A DNA stretch of 64,000 nucleotides from Cycas panzhihuaensis (taxonomy: Eukaryota; Cycadophyta): assembly GCA_023213395.1 (NCBI GenBank), contig CM041465.1:156805741-156869740 (forward strand). The letters run 5' to 3'. Position 1 is the stretch's first letter. Every line of letters starts with the position of its first letter. Below, piece after piece: positions 22,574 through 32,945 of the stretch. Position numbers and translations under genes: made by a program. Under the pieces are notes generated by a model. It ran no database searches and was not told the DNA's origin. It saw only the letters and a list, made by a program, of their open reading frames with translations.

Positions 22574-22633
22574 CTTCTAGAAACATTGACTAGGTATATT
22601 CTCTCACTAGAATATTCTCATCAAGAATATTCT
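22574..22633. promoter_or_regulatory. HSE-like array, E 5' LTR copy
   Basis: cTTCt-aGAAa at 22574-22583 and the paired GAATATTC palindromes at 22610-22617 and 22625-22632, in 5-bp register. It is identical to the 3' LTR copy and correctly placed upstream of the TATA box. Heat control as in the Arabidopsis copia ONSEN is an inference from motif layout. Confidence 0.45.
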
Positions 22634-22711
22634 ATGTGAGCAATTATTCTAATGAAATGAAATGAACTTAAATGAACATATCATGGGAATGTACATTATT
22701 CCAACAAAAAT

Positions 22712-24179
22712 CATTATACTCTAATAATGAATGGGTTGTGTTGTAGTATGAGGCTGAGCATGCATCAATTTCCTTACAATGAGCTAGTATTGGAGACAAT
22801 TTAAGTGTTCATTAATGCAGAATTCTCATGCTCATGCAACAAGCGATGTCTACAAAGGTCACATCACTAGATAGTACAGTGTAGGGAGGTGAAGGTATAC
22901 GAAGCAACAGTGGGCAAGTTTTTTTTATCTTAAGTTCTCTAAGGTTTTTTTTTGCCCACAACAGGATTCTTATGGTAGCAACAAGTGCAGCAATAACTTC
23001 TAATAGCAATATTGACTACATCAACTTTTAGCAATAATAAGTCTATTCTGCAACATTACACATATTGGCACAAACAAAATAACCCCAAGATTCAATTTTC
23101 AATCAGCCATGATGAACCATGTATATGAGGGACATCCTAGTAACCAACAGGCTCAGTAGTTGGTTACCCATATGCTTCGATGGATGGTCATGTCTTATAT
23201 GGACTTCAGGTTGACAAGATGATGAACTGTGTACCTGAGGGACGTTCTAGTGACTGACAAATACAATGGTTGGTTACACATGCATTCTGGTTGATGCTCG
23301 TGCCATCATATAGACTTCATCCTCATTGTGGAAAGTGTTTAATTGTATTTGGTGTGATTGTGATTTATTTTGTCTTTTATATGATGATGTAATTGGGTCC
23401 TTTTGGTGATGTCTGTCAGTTATGTTATGATCGCTGTGTTGTGTAATAGACAGTATGTACGAGGGACCCAATGATGTAGTAGATAGATAATTTAGCAAAA
23501 AGAGGTAGCTTCACAAAACATAGTGGAGACTCTACAAAAATAGAAGTGGAAAGAGGAGACTTTGCAAAATATAGAAATAATAGGGTATGTCGAGAGAGGT
23601 TAGACGACCCAGGGAAGAAGTACACCATCAAAGGTTGTCTCAACAGATCGAAGTCATGCTAGCATCATTATTTTCACCCAAACATATATGGTAAGGCTTT
23701 TTAGAGAACAAGGTCACCTATATATCAGAATATTGTTGACTTCAAAATTTTGGGGGGAAGGAAGTTGGAAAATTTTTGAAATTTTGTGTTCGAGTGAGGA
23801 CATTCGACGATGTTATGACGAGGAAGATGTATGCGGAGAAAAAGAATATAATGCAAGCTAGATTTGGATCACGATCCAAGGTATGAATAGGACTTTGGAT
23901 TGCAATCGAAGTGTGAGTAGGACCCTAGATTGCAATTATGGTGGTTGATGTAATTATTGTTATTGTTAACAATCTATTATTAATGAGTTAGAAGTTAGTT
24001 GGGAAATGGTTAGGGGAAAGACTATTAGGAGCATTCATGTACACCAAAGGAATAATGTGTGTGAGTGTACATTGGGCTTTCCCTCCTTTCTTTCATTGTG
24101 TCTCTCATTGTATATTGGATTGAGGGCTCTTCATTGTTGTACTTTAGGTCTACATCTAGCCCTTCATGGGTCAGTGTAG
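22712..24179. other. Gene-free stretch right of E
   Basis: Contains an imperfect tandem duplication at 23111-23320. The right part (23380-24180) looks like the body of an LTR whose end is R copy 2, but its left end could not be placed. No coding frame is supported. Confidence 0.4.
23111..23320. repeat. 110-bp imperfect tandem duplication
   Basis: GATGAAC...TGAGGGAC at 23111 recurs at 23221 with the same order of later motifs (GGTTAC, ATGC, GATG-TC, ATATGGACTTC/ATAGACTTC). Two units with period 110. Confidence 0.65.
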
Positions 24180-24303
24180 TCCCCTTCTTGGTAATGAAAT
24201 AAGATTTGCCTCAATTTCTTATGTATTGCATTGGTAGTATGACCTTTATTCTCCTATGTATTCCCTGCTTGCATTGAGTTTTATCAGTGGAAAGCAGAGA
24301 GCA
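24180..24303 (+). repeat. Repeat R fragment, copy 2
   Basis: Partner of 11524-11665. The right edge at AGCACA coincides with the point where F's protease homology stops, so R marks an insertion or break in F. Confidence 0.55.
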
Positions 24304-24934
24304 CACAAACTCATTGGCCAACTTCAATGAATATGACGTGGCTTCCAATTTAGGGCTACCCAATTTCTTCCATGTTGTTGTAGGTAACGCATTTACTGTT
24401 GCACCTCTATCAATAATCACTCCATGGAATATTTCACCTAAAACTAAGATGGTAATCATAAGGTCTAGGTCAAAAGAAGGCATTACATTCTTTAGGTTCT
24501 TGATGGACTCTTTATGTTATAGAGCTCCCATTTTAATCCACTCAATAACTTTTTCAAGTAGAATAGTCAATTGTAACTACTTCACTAAATTCTCCATAAG
24601 TAGCAACATCCTCGGTATATCCTTTGTTGGTAACCCTTTAAACAACTCCTCGACTTGAACTACATGTGGTTATGGTGGTGCCTCCTTGATTACTAATTCT
24701 TTCTTTTCAAGTTTGTTTTCCCTTGTATAAATGTATTTTGTCACTGGTTTGCCCATCAACAACTTCTTCTCCTCTTCTTTTCTTATAGCCTCTTTCAATG
24801 CTATCTTGGCAACTTTGAAACATCCTATTTCTACTTTAGGGTTGGGATAATTGCCTACCACCTTCTCTTTCCCTTTTTCCTTGCTCCTTGTTTGTAGTTC
24901 AACATTCTTGCTTGCTTTGGGGACTATGGTCATA
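24304..24934 (-). pseudogene. Element F protease region (A family), truncated
   Basis: The minus strand gives M-P-S-F-D-L-D and V-I-I-D-R-G-A-T-V-N-A-L-P, then Y-S-L-K-L-A-N-E. This matches A's protease (53650-53830), where the core reads V-D-G-G-A. The homology stops at 24304, where repeat R begins. A Lys-rich segment at 24933-24670 corresponds to A 53218-53400. RT and later domains are absent. Confidence 0.75.
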
Positions 24935-25485
24935 AGATTTGTGGCCTTGGCCTTCCCCTTGTAATCTTTTATCTAGTGATTCCTTGGTCTGCAATCCTTG
25001 CACACAAATGGACATTGCTCATGTACCTTGGTTGTTGAGCAATTAGAGTTCTAATGGCCAAACTCGAGGCACACTAGGCATCTCCCTATTGGTGCCTTTT
25101 ACTTTGATGCTTCTAGCGTGTTTCTAGTAGCATATAGATGTCCGCCTAAGTCAGGGCCTCTACCTCTATAACTTCTACCTCTAGGATTAAAGTAACAATC
25201 CTTTGTATTATGGTTGTCCACGTCGCAAATGTGACATCACTTGTCTTGCTTCCTCATGGCACTATTTCTAGGGTTAAGTTTGCATTCCTTCGTGGAATGA
25301 GAATCCTCTTTGTAGATATGGCACCACTTGTTGATCCAAAATTATTTTCCCTTGTTCCTTTTACCTTTGTCTTCTTCCTCTTCTTTTTAAGTTTTCATCT
25401 TCAATCCTACCACCTCTTTTCTAAGGGCTTCTACCTCAAATTTCTCCTCTATCTTCTCCACTTGGAAGACTAGCTGATTGGGCTA
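24935..25485 (-). pseudogene. Element F zinc-knuckle array, broken
   Basis: The minus strand shows C-H-I-C...H...C knuckles near 25360-25180 and a C-x2-C-x4-H motif near 25010, aligning with A's four-knuckle nucleocapsid at 52817-53191. Stops (for example TAG for Gln) interrupt it. These knuckles would bind element RNA. Confidence 0.65.
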
Positions 25486-26530
25486 CTATTGTTTTGTTTC
25501 TCGCAATTCCTCTTGTAATCTTAATAACAATGGATCATGACCTATTTGTGCAACCGTTTTTGCCTCAAAATCTAGGGCTAATTCCTGAGCATTTTTTAAA
25601 GATTTTAGCAAATGCATTTGCATCATTAACCTTAATTTTTCATTCAATCCTTTGATGAAATAGTTCTTCATGTTATTCTCTTTACATTTACCAAAGTTTG
25701 AAAGAGATATACACACTCAACAGCATATGATGTATTGTTGAAGATCAACTTGTAAAATTCCCTTGAATCATCCATTTTTGTCAAATCTAGTGGTATACTT
25801 TCCAACTTTGGAGAACTAGTTGGTGAAATTGCTCTCTTTGGGGATTTAAGTGATGTAGTCTCTTGTTTTAGAGGTATCTCCTCCTCTCCCACTATACTGG
25901 GTTTTGATGGCATTTTAGGTGCACTTCTCCCAATACTCTCCCTTTCAAACAAAGGATTCTTAAAAGGTGTCTTTAGATGAATAAGTTTTGGCACTCTTGG
26001 TATTTGCACAGTTAATGGTGTCGCCATCAAGAATTATTACTTAGAGCCCTTTTCTAACGAGTCCTCAAAGAATTGTCTTGTCAAACGATTCTTTGAATAT
26101 GTCGAGGGACCTTCATTTGCCTTTTTGTCATGGTCACTTAGATCCTTTAGAGTAGAATCCACACTTATTCCTTCCTCCTTCCCTAGGGTTTCGCCTTCTT
26201 CCTCTAAGGTATCATTTTCTTTTGGATTTTCTTTCTCTTTTGGAATCTCTTTTTCTTCTGGGCTAAGTAGATCTGTGTCAATTGGGGAAGATGTTATCAC
26301 CATTTAGTCTTCATGTCTTTCAAGTTCTTGTTCTTAAGGTGTCTTAGTGCCACTTGCCTCAAACCTTTCAATGGACTATCTCTTAGTCCCATCGTTTTTA
26401 CTGAGGCTTAACCTCCTAGCCCTTCTTAGTTTTGTCTCTTTAGACCATCTTAAAGCTCTTTGTCTACTAGATTCTGGTATCCCCTTTGGTGAAAGTCTTT
26501 CTGGTGGCTCACCCACCTTCAAAGGCCCCT
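25486..26530 (-). pseudogene. Element F gag (A family) with core deletion
   Basis: The N-terminal acidic/Pro-rich region (26303-26037: S-P-I-D-T-D-L-L-S-P-E, then R-L-T-R-Q-F-F-E-D-S-L-E-K-G) and a middle segment (26030-25690: M-D-D-S-R-E-F-Y-K-L-I-F-N-N-T-S) match A. About 90 residues of the capsid core present in A (52205-52480) are missing: homology jumps at ~25685 to N-N-M-K-N-Y-F-I-K-G-L-N-E-K-L-R. The extreme N-terminus, including A's M-P-P-K start, is also lost or decayed. Confidence 0.75.
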
Positions 26531-26640
26531 GGTTGTTAGAGGCTTAGCTACAGCCTACCATCACGATGACAGCCAGGGTTCATTGATCTTTGGACATAAT
26601 ATGTATGGCGAAACTCTGGTCTAGTCCCTCCTCATTGGAT

Positions 26641-26656
26641 GTTGGTAATGGAACCG
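26641..26656 (-). other. Element F primer-binding site (Glu-tRNA type)
   Basis: The minus strand reads CGGTTCCATTACCAAC, aligning with A's TGGTTCCGTTGCC. The differences are transitions. Confidence 0.6.
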
Positions 26657-26657
26657 A

Positions 26658-27049
26658 TGTTTACTTCTACTTTTGCCCTATGAAAGTACACATGTCAAGG
26701 GGATCACTATTTGGTAGTCTAGTTAGGGCTTGGTCAACGTAGTCATGTTATTGCTTTTCACACCGACATCATAACATTATCACCATGCCATTGTATCAAT
26801 ATAAATTCATAACTTAATCACAATTATACACAAGATGCACAATTTCCATGTAACTCATAATTCCATTAAGTAACATCACTGTCTAATGCCTTTGCATCAC
26901 TGAAAGAGGAACATTCCACCATAAAACATGACATATAATTCCAATACTCAGCTCTCACACCTTTGAGACCATAATGTGGACTCAATTACTCAGCTCTCAC
27001 CCTAGAGCACTATTAAGGTTAAGGTTTTCCTTAGAATTTTTTATTATCA
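26658..27049 (-). repeat. Element F 5' LTR, truncated by G
   Basis: The minus strand carries the AACTAGACTA and CCCTTGACA blocks and an AAACA end seen in A's LTR. Only ~392 bp remain (A has 829 bp), the rest being cut at the start of copia G. Confidence 0.6.
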
Positions 27050-27234
27050 TGTTAACTTAGAACCTTAGTTAGAGCACAACTTATGTTATTATTAAAAGTT
27101 GTGCAAAGTGTTTTCTTTTGGTTCTATCTCATGAGCTCCTCTTTGTGGCCTTTGATATATATGTATTAGTGAGTCTCTCACTTGTGAATAATGAAGACAA
27201 CATTCCTTTAGGTGCAAAAGTTTTTTTTCTGGCA
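27050..27234 (+). repeat. Element G 5' LTR
   Basis: The end at 27234 (GGCA) is fixed by the PBS next to it. The start TGTTAACTTAG at 27050 gives 185 bp, the size of the other copia LTRs here, but cannot be confirmed without a second LTR. Confidence 0.6.
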
Positions 27235-27246
27235 TGGTATTAGAGC
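27235..27246 (+). other. Element G primer-binding site
   Basis: TGGTATTAGAGC, one change from the initiator Met-tRNA PBS, directly after the LTR. Confidence 0.8.
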
Positions 27247-27892
27247 AAGACTGAAGGGACCATTTGTTGGAGGCTTTGGTTTTTTTATCTACATCAGTTT
27301 AAGGGAGTTTGAAGTGACCACTTAGTGGAGGCTTTAGAAGATAATCTCAAGAAGCAATATGGCCTACAAATTGAAAATGTATGGACCTATACAGACCCAT
27401 ACAAATAGAAAAATTAGACATTATCAAAATGAGACAAAATTTTCCCAGATTGGGCACCTCTGTATGAAGGTCATTTCTATCCAAAGGACTGACCCCAAAT
27501 TTGGCCTACATTAGCGGGAATCTGAGCTTTTTTAAGAAATCAGGTTTGGGATTTCCTCAGTTGATTTCTCTCATTTCTATCAAAATTTCTTCCAGAAATT
27601 GGATGCATCCTCTTCTATTTTTCAAGAGTTTTCTATCAGGTACTATTTTGCAGGGTTTTATTTGAGATTTTTTAAAATATCTGCAAAATTCCCTTTTAAA
27701 CCCTAGTTGCCCATAGAGCTTTTGGGCCAATTTTCTACTTAATTGGACATCTAATTCAAAACCCATCTTCAGATCTTCATAGGGACCCAAACAAGCTTCA
27801 AAATATGTCCCATTTCATTTTTCACCATCAGGATTCTATCCAATTGTATGATATCGTACATATTTGTTCATACAGTTCTTCCTCTGTTTGAA
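27247..27892 (+). other. Element G leader
   Basis: Non-coding. It contains GTATGG...CCATAC inverted words near 27380-27410 and CAATTGTATGATATCGTAC near 27841, related to the leader palindromes of D and I. Confidence 0.5.
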
Positions 27893-28434
27893 ATGGCTTC
27901 TATTTACTCTCTGGGTGAAAATGATAAATTCAATGGACCGAATTATCTTGCTTGGAAAATTAAAATGAAGAATATCTTGTCTAAAAAAAAAAACATGGAG
28001 TATAGTCAACAAAACAGAAGCCATTGCAGGAATGTTGATAGGGCAAAATTAGCTAGTTGGGAAGAAAGGAACAACCATGCTTTTGCTACCATCACCCAAT
28101 CGGTGGTTGATTTCCTGCTAACTCACATTAGTGAGGACACCTTAGCTGCTAAAGCTTGGAGTATTCCTGCCTCCTTATTTCAACATAGAAATGAAGCCAA
28201 GCTAATTTCCCTAAGGGAACAATTGTACCAGATCCAGTTAAGAGAAGGTGAACCAGTATTTGGTTTCATCACAAGGGTAGTTGAGTTGAAAGAAAACCTT
28301 CCATCTACCGATGAACCTATTTCAAATCTAGAACTTGTCAAGCTTGTGCTCAACAAGTTACCTAGATCATTTGACAATCTGGTAAATACTCTCACCATAA
28401 GAGGATAGTTAGATAGCATGACCTTTGATATTCT
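27893..28434 (+). pseudogene. Element G gag
   Basis: ATG 27893 opens a 172-codon frame ending at TAG 28406-28408: M-A-S-I-Y-S-L, then F-N-G-x-N-Y-L-A-W-K-I-K-M, and L-R-E-Q-L-Y-Q-I-Q-L near the end, finishing with L-N-K-L-P-R-S-F-D-N-L-V-N-T-L. This is the UBN2-type Gag of plant copias. Homology continues past the stop. It is the longest intact copia Gag in the window. Confidence 0.8.
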
Positions 28435-28990
28435 ACGCAGTCATCTTTTCCAATAGGAACAGAGAATCAAAAGATATGAGGAAACAAGGGAGCTGGAGGA
28501 AGCCTTTGCAGCAAGACTTCATCTTAGAGGCAGAGGTTCACTCAAGTGCAGATCAAGAGGAAGAGGAAGAGTTATAGGTGGCTGAATAGAATAAACCAGG
28601 GCTTGTTTCTATTGTGGGAAAATATGCCATCTTATTAGAGATTATAGTCAAAGGAAAGCAAAAATTACCCAAGGCAAGAGAGCTACTGGAAACTATAGCA
28701 AAGAGCAACCAGCATGAGATGAAGAAGAGACAACCTTCATTATAGCCCTAGCATCATCCATTCAATCTCACCATGACTGGTATATCGATTCTGGGGCATC
28801 CTATCACATGACCGCTAGAAGGGATTAGTTTGAATCTCTTCACCCATGTCATGACAGTGACTTTGTGGAACTTGGGGATAGATCTACCTTAAAGATTGAA
28901 GGATGTGGAACTATTTCTATTAAGATAAAAGGAAAAGTTCAGAAAATAGGCAATGTTCTATTTGTAACCAGCTTAAGGAAAAATCTCCTA
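28435..28990 (+). pseudogene. Element G nucleocapsid and protease
   Basis: One zinc knuckle (C-F-Y-C-G-K-I-C-H, with a Tyr in the last Cys position) lies near 28600-28645. The protease active site D-S-G-A-S is intact at 28787-28801 (W-Y-I-D-S-G-A-S-Y-H-M-T). Stops at ~28590, 28718 and 28828 break the frame. Confidence 0.75.
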
Positions 28991-29880
28991 TATGTCTCAT
29001 AACTAACAAAAAGAAAAAAAAAACTTCATATTGTCTTTGATGGAGATAAATGTTTTATTTGTGATAAAAATAATGTTGCAATTGTTGAAGAATTAGAGAG
29101 TAATAAGTTATTTAAATTAGTCTCTACTCCTATTGTTCAAGCTCTCTCTATATGTAGTTTTGATAATAATAAAATTTGGCACTCTTGGTATGGGCACATC
29201 CCAAATGATAGGTTAAGAATGCTCAAAATGTTTTGTATGGTTCACGGTCTTCCAAATATCTCGTTTAATTCTAATGTTTGTGAAGGGTGCATGCTAGGAA
29301 AGCAGCACAGATCTTATTTTTAGCCAAGCACATGGAGAACTCAAACAAAGCTTGAACTAGTACATAGTGATTTATGCAAATCAATCTCCCCAAACTCCAT
29401 CAACGGTGCCAGGTACTTCCTCACTTTCATAGATGATTTCAATAGAAAAGCATGGGTGTATTTAAAGAATTCAGCATATTTAAAGAATTCAAAACCATGG
29501 TTGAATTAGAAAATGGGCACAAGATCAAAGTTCTAAGGATAGATAGGGGAGGGGAATACACCTCTAATGACTTCTACAAGTATTGTAAAGCCCATGGCAT
29601 TTGTAGGCAGCTCACCATTGCTTACACTCCTCAATCAAATGGGGTTGTAGAAAGGTAAATAGATCAATCACAAAAATGACTAGATGCATGCTAAAAGGGA
29701 AAGGAGTTTCAAATATTTGTTGGGTTGAAGTAGTCAACACTACAGTCTATCTTCTAAATAGATGTCCCACAAGTGCCCTGGAAGCCAAACATTAGTCAAC
29801 TCAAAATCATTGGGAGCACTACTTATGTGCATATCCCAAATCAGAAAAGATCCAAACTAGATGACAAGAGCATCAAATGC
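28991..29880 (+). pseudogene. Element G integrase, broken
   Basis: Pre-integrase W-x-x-W-Y-G-H at 29176-29196, then zinc residues and H-S-D-L-C (first catalytic Asp). I-D-R-G-G-E-Y-T-S (second Asp) is at ~29540, and Q-S-N-G-V-V-E-R, with the catalytic Glu, at ~29635-29657. The frame stops right after the Glu. A short direct repeat (TATTTAAAGAATTCA, twice at 29459-29490) inserts a few codons between the first and second Asp. Confidence 0.75.
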
Positions 29881-30289
29881 ATCCTAGTTGGATATGGTAG
29901 CAAGTCCAAAGCATATTGATGCTTGGATCTAAAGACAAAAAAGATCTATATCAGCCAAGATGTAACCTTTGATGAAATATTAAAGGAAGAAGTCCAGGAA
30001 AATTCTCTTCCCAAAAGATTAGTACAAGAAGAAATCATATCTTCCCAAGAGTCAACATGCAGCCAACCACTAGCCCCTGCAAGAAGAAAATGAATTAAGA
30101 GAAGGCACCACAGATATTATTTCTCTAGCAACAAATGAACAATCAAGGAAATCATATCAGTCCCATACCATAATACCCAAGTGGTATTTAAAGACCTTAG
30201 AAGATTCTAAGCATGAGAACTTTAAGCAACAAACTAGGCTTCAAAAACATCAAACCTTGATTTGCTCTACTGAACCACAAAATTACAAA

Positions 30290-31240
30290 GAAGCCTACAG
30301 AGATGAAAGATTGGAGAACTGCAATGGAAAAGGAACTTCTTACTATTAAACAAAATGAAACATGGGATCTGGTACCACTGCCTAAAAGAAAACCCATAGT
30401 TGGATGTAAATGGATTTATAAGATCAAAGAAAAACCTGATTGAAGCATTAAGAAGTATAAAGCTCAACTAGTTGCCAAGGGATACATTCAAACTGCAAGG
30501 ATTGATTATGAAGAAACCTTTGCTCTAGTAGTCAAGATGATCACAATTCAAACTATCATCGCTCTTGCAACATAATGTAACTAAAAAATTATACAACTAG
30601 ATGTAAAGAGTGCCTTTTTGAATAGAAATATGATAGAGGAAGTCTATATGGAACAACATCCTGGTTTCATAAAAGAAGGTAGTGAACACCTAGTTTGCCA
30701 ACTAAAGAAAGTTCTCTATGCATTGAAATAGGCTCCTAGAGCTTGGTATGAGAAATTAGACCCACATCTTAGAAAGAATGGATTTAGTAGACATGAATCT
30801 AATTTGAGTCTATACATAAAACATAAAGGACAGAGTCTAGTCACCATAGTTGTTTATGTTGATGATCTAATTGTCATAGGGAATGATGATAGTGCCATCA
30901 ACTAGGTGAAGCAAGAAATGGAAGACAAATTTGAAATGTCGAACTTGGGTGAACTGCATTTCTATTTGGGAATTGCAACATATCAGAAGGAGAATGGGTT
31001 CTTTATTTCCCAAAAAAATATGCAAAAAATCTTCTCAAAAGGTTCAAAATGGAGGAATGCAAGCCATATGCAACTCTTATGGAAACAGGTTGTTCTCTGG
31101 TACCAAATAATAAAGGCACAACTATTAATGAAACTCTCCACTAACAATTGATTGGAAGTCTTATCTATCTCATAGTAACTAGACCAGATATTTGCTATTC
31201 AATGGAAATTGTCTCTAGGTATATGAGTGACTCAAAGATG
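30290..31240 (+). pseudogene. Element G reverse transcriptase, broken
   Basis: Begins with the W-R-T-A-M-E-K-E-L opening. C-K-W-I-Y-K-I-K, Q-L-D-V-K-S-A-F-L-N (motif A) and the catalytic Y-V-D-D at 30855-30866 follow. E-M-S-N-L-G-E-L-H-F-Y-L-G-I follows at ~30940, then R-P-D-I-C-Y-S-M-E-I-V. Several in-frame stops are visible (for example at ~30443, 30574 and 30903). Homology ends near 31240. Confidence 0.8.
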
Positions 31241-31452
31241 TGTAAGAAGAATTCAAGTCATCTCATTAATGAGGACAATTCCTCTATAAATACATTATAG
31301 TTTGTATGGGAAAATGGCAACCACTCAATGTGATTTTGCCACTTGTCACTCTGAGAGAGAAAAGGGAATGATACATGACCCTCATAATAAGGAGAACAAG
31401 TGTTATATGTTCTAGTACATAAAGTGTCCTAGGTATAACATTACTTGTAGCA
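31241..31452 (-). repeat. Element H 3' LTR, diverged
   Basis: Shares block order with 35729-35922 (CTCTATA-ATACA, CACTTGTC, ACATGACCCT, AACATTA-CTTGTA/TCTTACA) but many bases differ. The left edge is approximate. Confidence 0.5.
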
Positions 31453-31463
31453 TCCTCTCTTAA
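31453..31463 (-). other. Element H polypurine tract
   Basis: The minus strand reads TAAGAGAGGA directly before the 3' LTR. Confidence 0.65.
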
Positions 31464-32945
31464 TGTTTTATCTATTTTACTCCTAACCTATCTCTAAAAC
31501 AACAGAACTTGTATTTACTTAATGGTTTTGTAAAGACATCAACAGTTTGATCTTCTAAAGAACAATGTTGAAATTCAATCTCCTTATTTTGAACTTTTTC
31601 TCTGATAAAATGATGATAAACTTCTATATGTTTTGTCCTTGCATGCAGTATTAGATTTTTAGTCATTTTGATTGTGCTTTGATTGTCACAAAATAACTGA
31701 GTAGGTGTCATCTATTCTCGTTCAAGGTCTTTCAGAAGTTGTCTCATCCTGACTACTTCACAAGCTGCATTCACTACAAATTTGTATTTTGCTTCTGTTG
31801 ATGACAAGGCAATCGTGTGTCGCTTTTTACTGCTCTAGGAAATCAAGGATGAACCAAGATAGAAGCAATAGCTTGATGTGGACTTCTTGTCTACTTTGTT
31901 TCCTGCCCAATCTGAATCCCTAAAACCTATTAATTGCATGTCATTTTCTTTTGTATACTTTAATCCTAGATTTGTTGTTCCTTTTAGATATCGAAGAATT
32001 CTTTTTGCAACATTCTAATGTGACACCTTTGGATCCTACATAAATTTGGAAACCACTCTGACTAAATAGGAAATATCTGGCCTAGTGGCAGTAAGATAGA
32101 TCAAGCTTCCAACCAACTATCTGTATATTGTTGCATTAATAGATTGTCCTTCTAATTCAAGATCTAATACACAACCAGTTTCCATGGGAGTGACAACACT
32201 GTTGCAATTTTCCATGTTGAACTTCTTCAGCATATTCTTGATATATTTTGGTTAGGACAAGACAACAAAATCATTTTGTTGTGTAACTTCAATTCCCAGA
32301 TAGTAATGCAACATTCCAAGATTTGTCATTTTGAAAAATTTTCTAACTGCTTTTTGATGAATGCAATTGAATTTGTGTCATTTCCTGTGATCAACATGTT
32401 ATCTACATATACGACTATAATGGAGACTAGTCCTTGGTTGAATTTTACATACAAGATGTGGTCTAATTCACATCTATGAAAGTTACTTTGAACAAGATAT
32501 TTATCCAATTTAGCATACTAGTCTCTTGGTGCTTGCTTGAGTTCATACAAGGCTTTATTCAGTTTGCAAACCAATTTCTTCTATCAAGACTTGGTGTGTC
32601 CTACTGGTTGATGCATGTAGACCTCCTCTTGAAGATCTTCATTTAGAAAAGCACTCTTTACATCTAGTTGATAAATTTTCCATCCTTGTCAGACAACCAT
32701 TACAATTACTATTTCCATAGTGTTTAATTTTGCCACTAGTGAGAATGTTTCTTCATAATCAATTTCGGTTGTTTGTGTATATCCCTTTTCCACCAACCTT
32801 GCTTTGTATTTTTCAACTTCACCATTTGGCTTTTCGTTTACTTTGTATACCCCTTTGTAATTTACAATGGGTTTGTCTTCGGGAGGTTCTACTAATTCCC
32901 AAGTTTCATTTTTGTGAATTGTTGCCATTTCAGCATCCATTGTTG
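31464..32945 (-). pseudogene. Element H reverse transcriptase-RNase H, broken
   Basis: RT opening (M-D-A-E-M-A-T-I-H-K-N-E-T-W-E-L-V-E-P-P) at 32940. Y-V-D-N appears near 32410 in place of Y-V-D-D, so a catalytic Asp is lost. The RNase H C-terminus is at 31711-31472 (L-F-C-D-N-Q-S-T-I, R-T-K-H-I-E-V-Y-H-H-F-I-R-E, then D-V-F-T-K-P-L), one of the few intact copia pol ends here. Stops and frame changes lie between. Confidence 0.8.

Larger units (their letters stand above)
18517..22706 (-). mobile_element. Element E: non-autonomous LTR retrotransposon
   Basis: Two 375-bp LTRs (18517-18891, 22332-22706) with TGTAGG...CCAACA ends on the plus strand are flanked by a perfect duplication AAAAT (18512-18516, 22707-22711). 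On the minus strand the 5' LTR is followed at once by TGGGATCAGAGC, a one-base variant of the Met-tRNA PBS. The 3.4-kb interior has no gag or pol, so E must borrow enzymes from another element (a LARD-type structure). I count about a dozen LTR differences by eye, mostly transitions, which suggests moderate age. Confidence 0.88.
22332..22706 (-). repeat. Element E 5' LTR
   Basis: 375 bp. On the minus strand U3 begins at 22706, the HSE-like array lies at 22633-22574 and a TATAAATA box at 22470-22463, so the array sits about 100-165 bases upstream of TATA. Confidence 0.9.
27050..31240 (+). mobile_element. Element G: Ty1/copia, 3' truncated
   Basis: 5' LTR, Met-tRNA PBS, gag, zinc knuckle, protease, integrase and RT follow in copia order on the plus strand. 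Homology ends near 31240, inside the RT-RNase H part, where copia H begins. No 3' LTR is present, and G does not visibly resume after H. Stops and frameshifts occur throughout. Confidence 0.8.
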
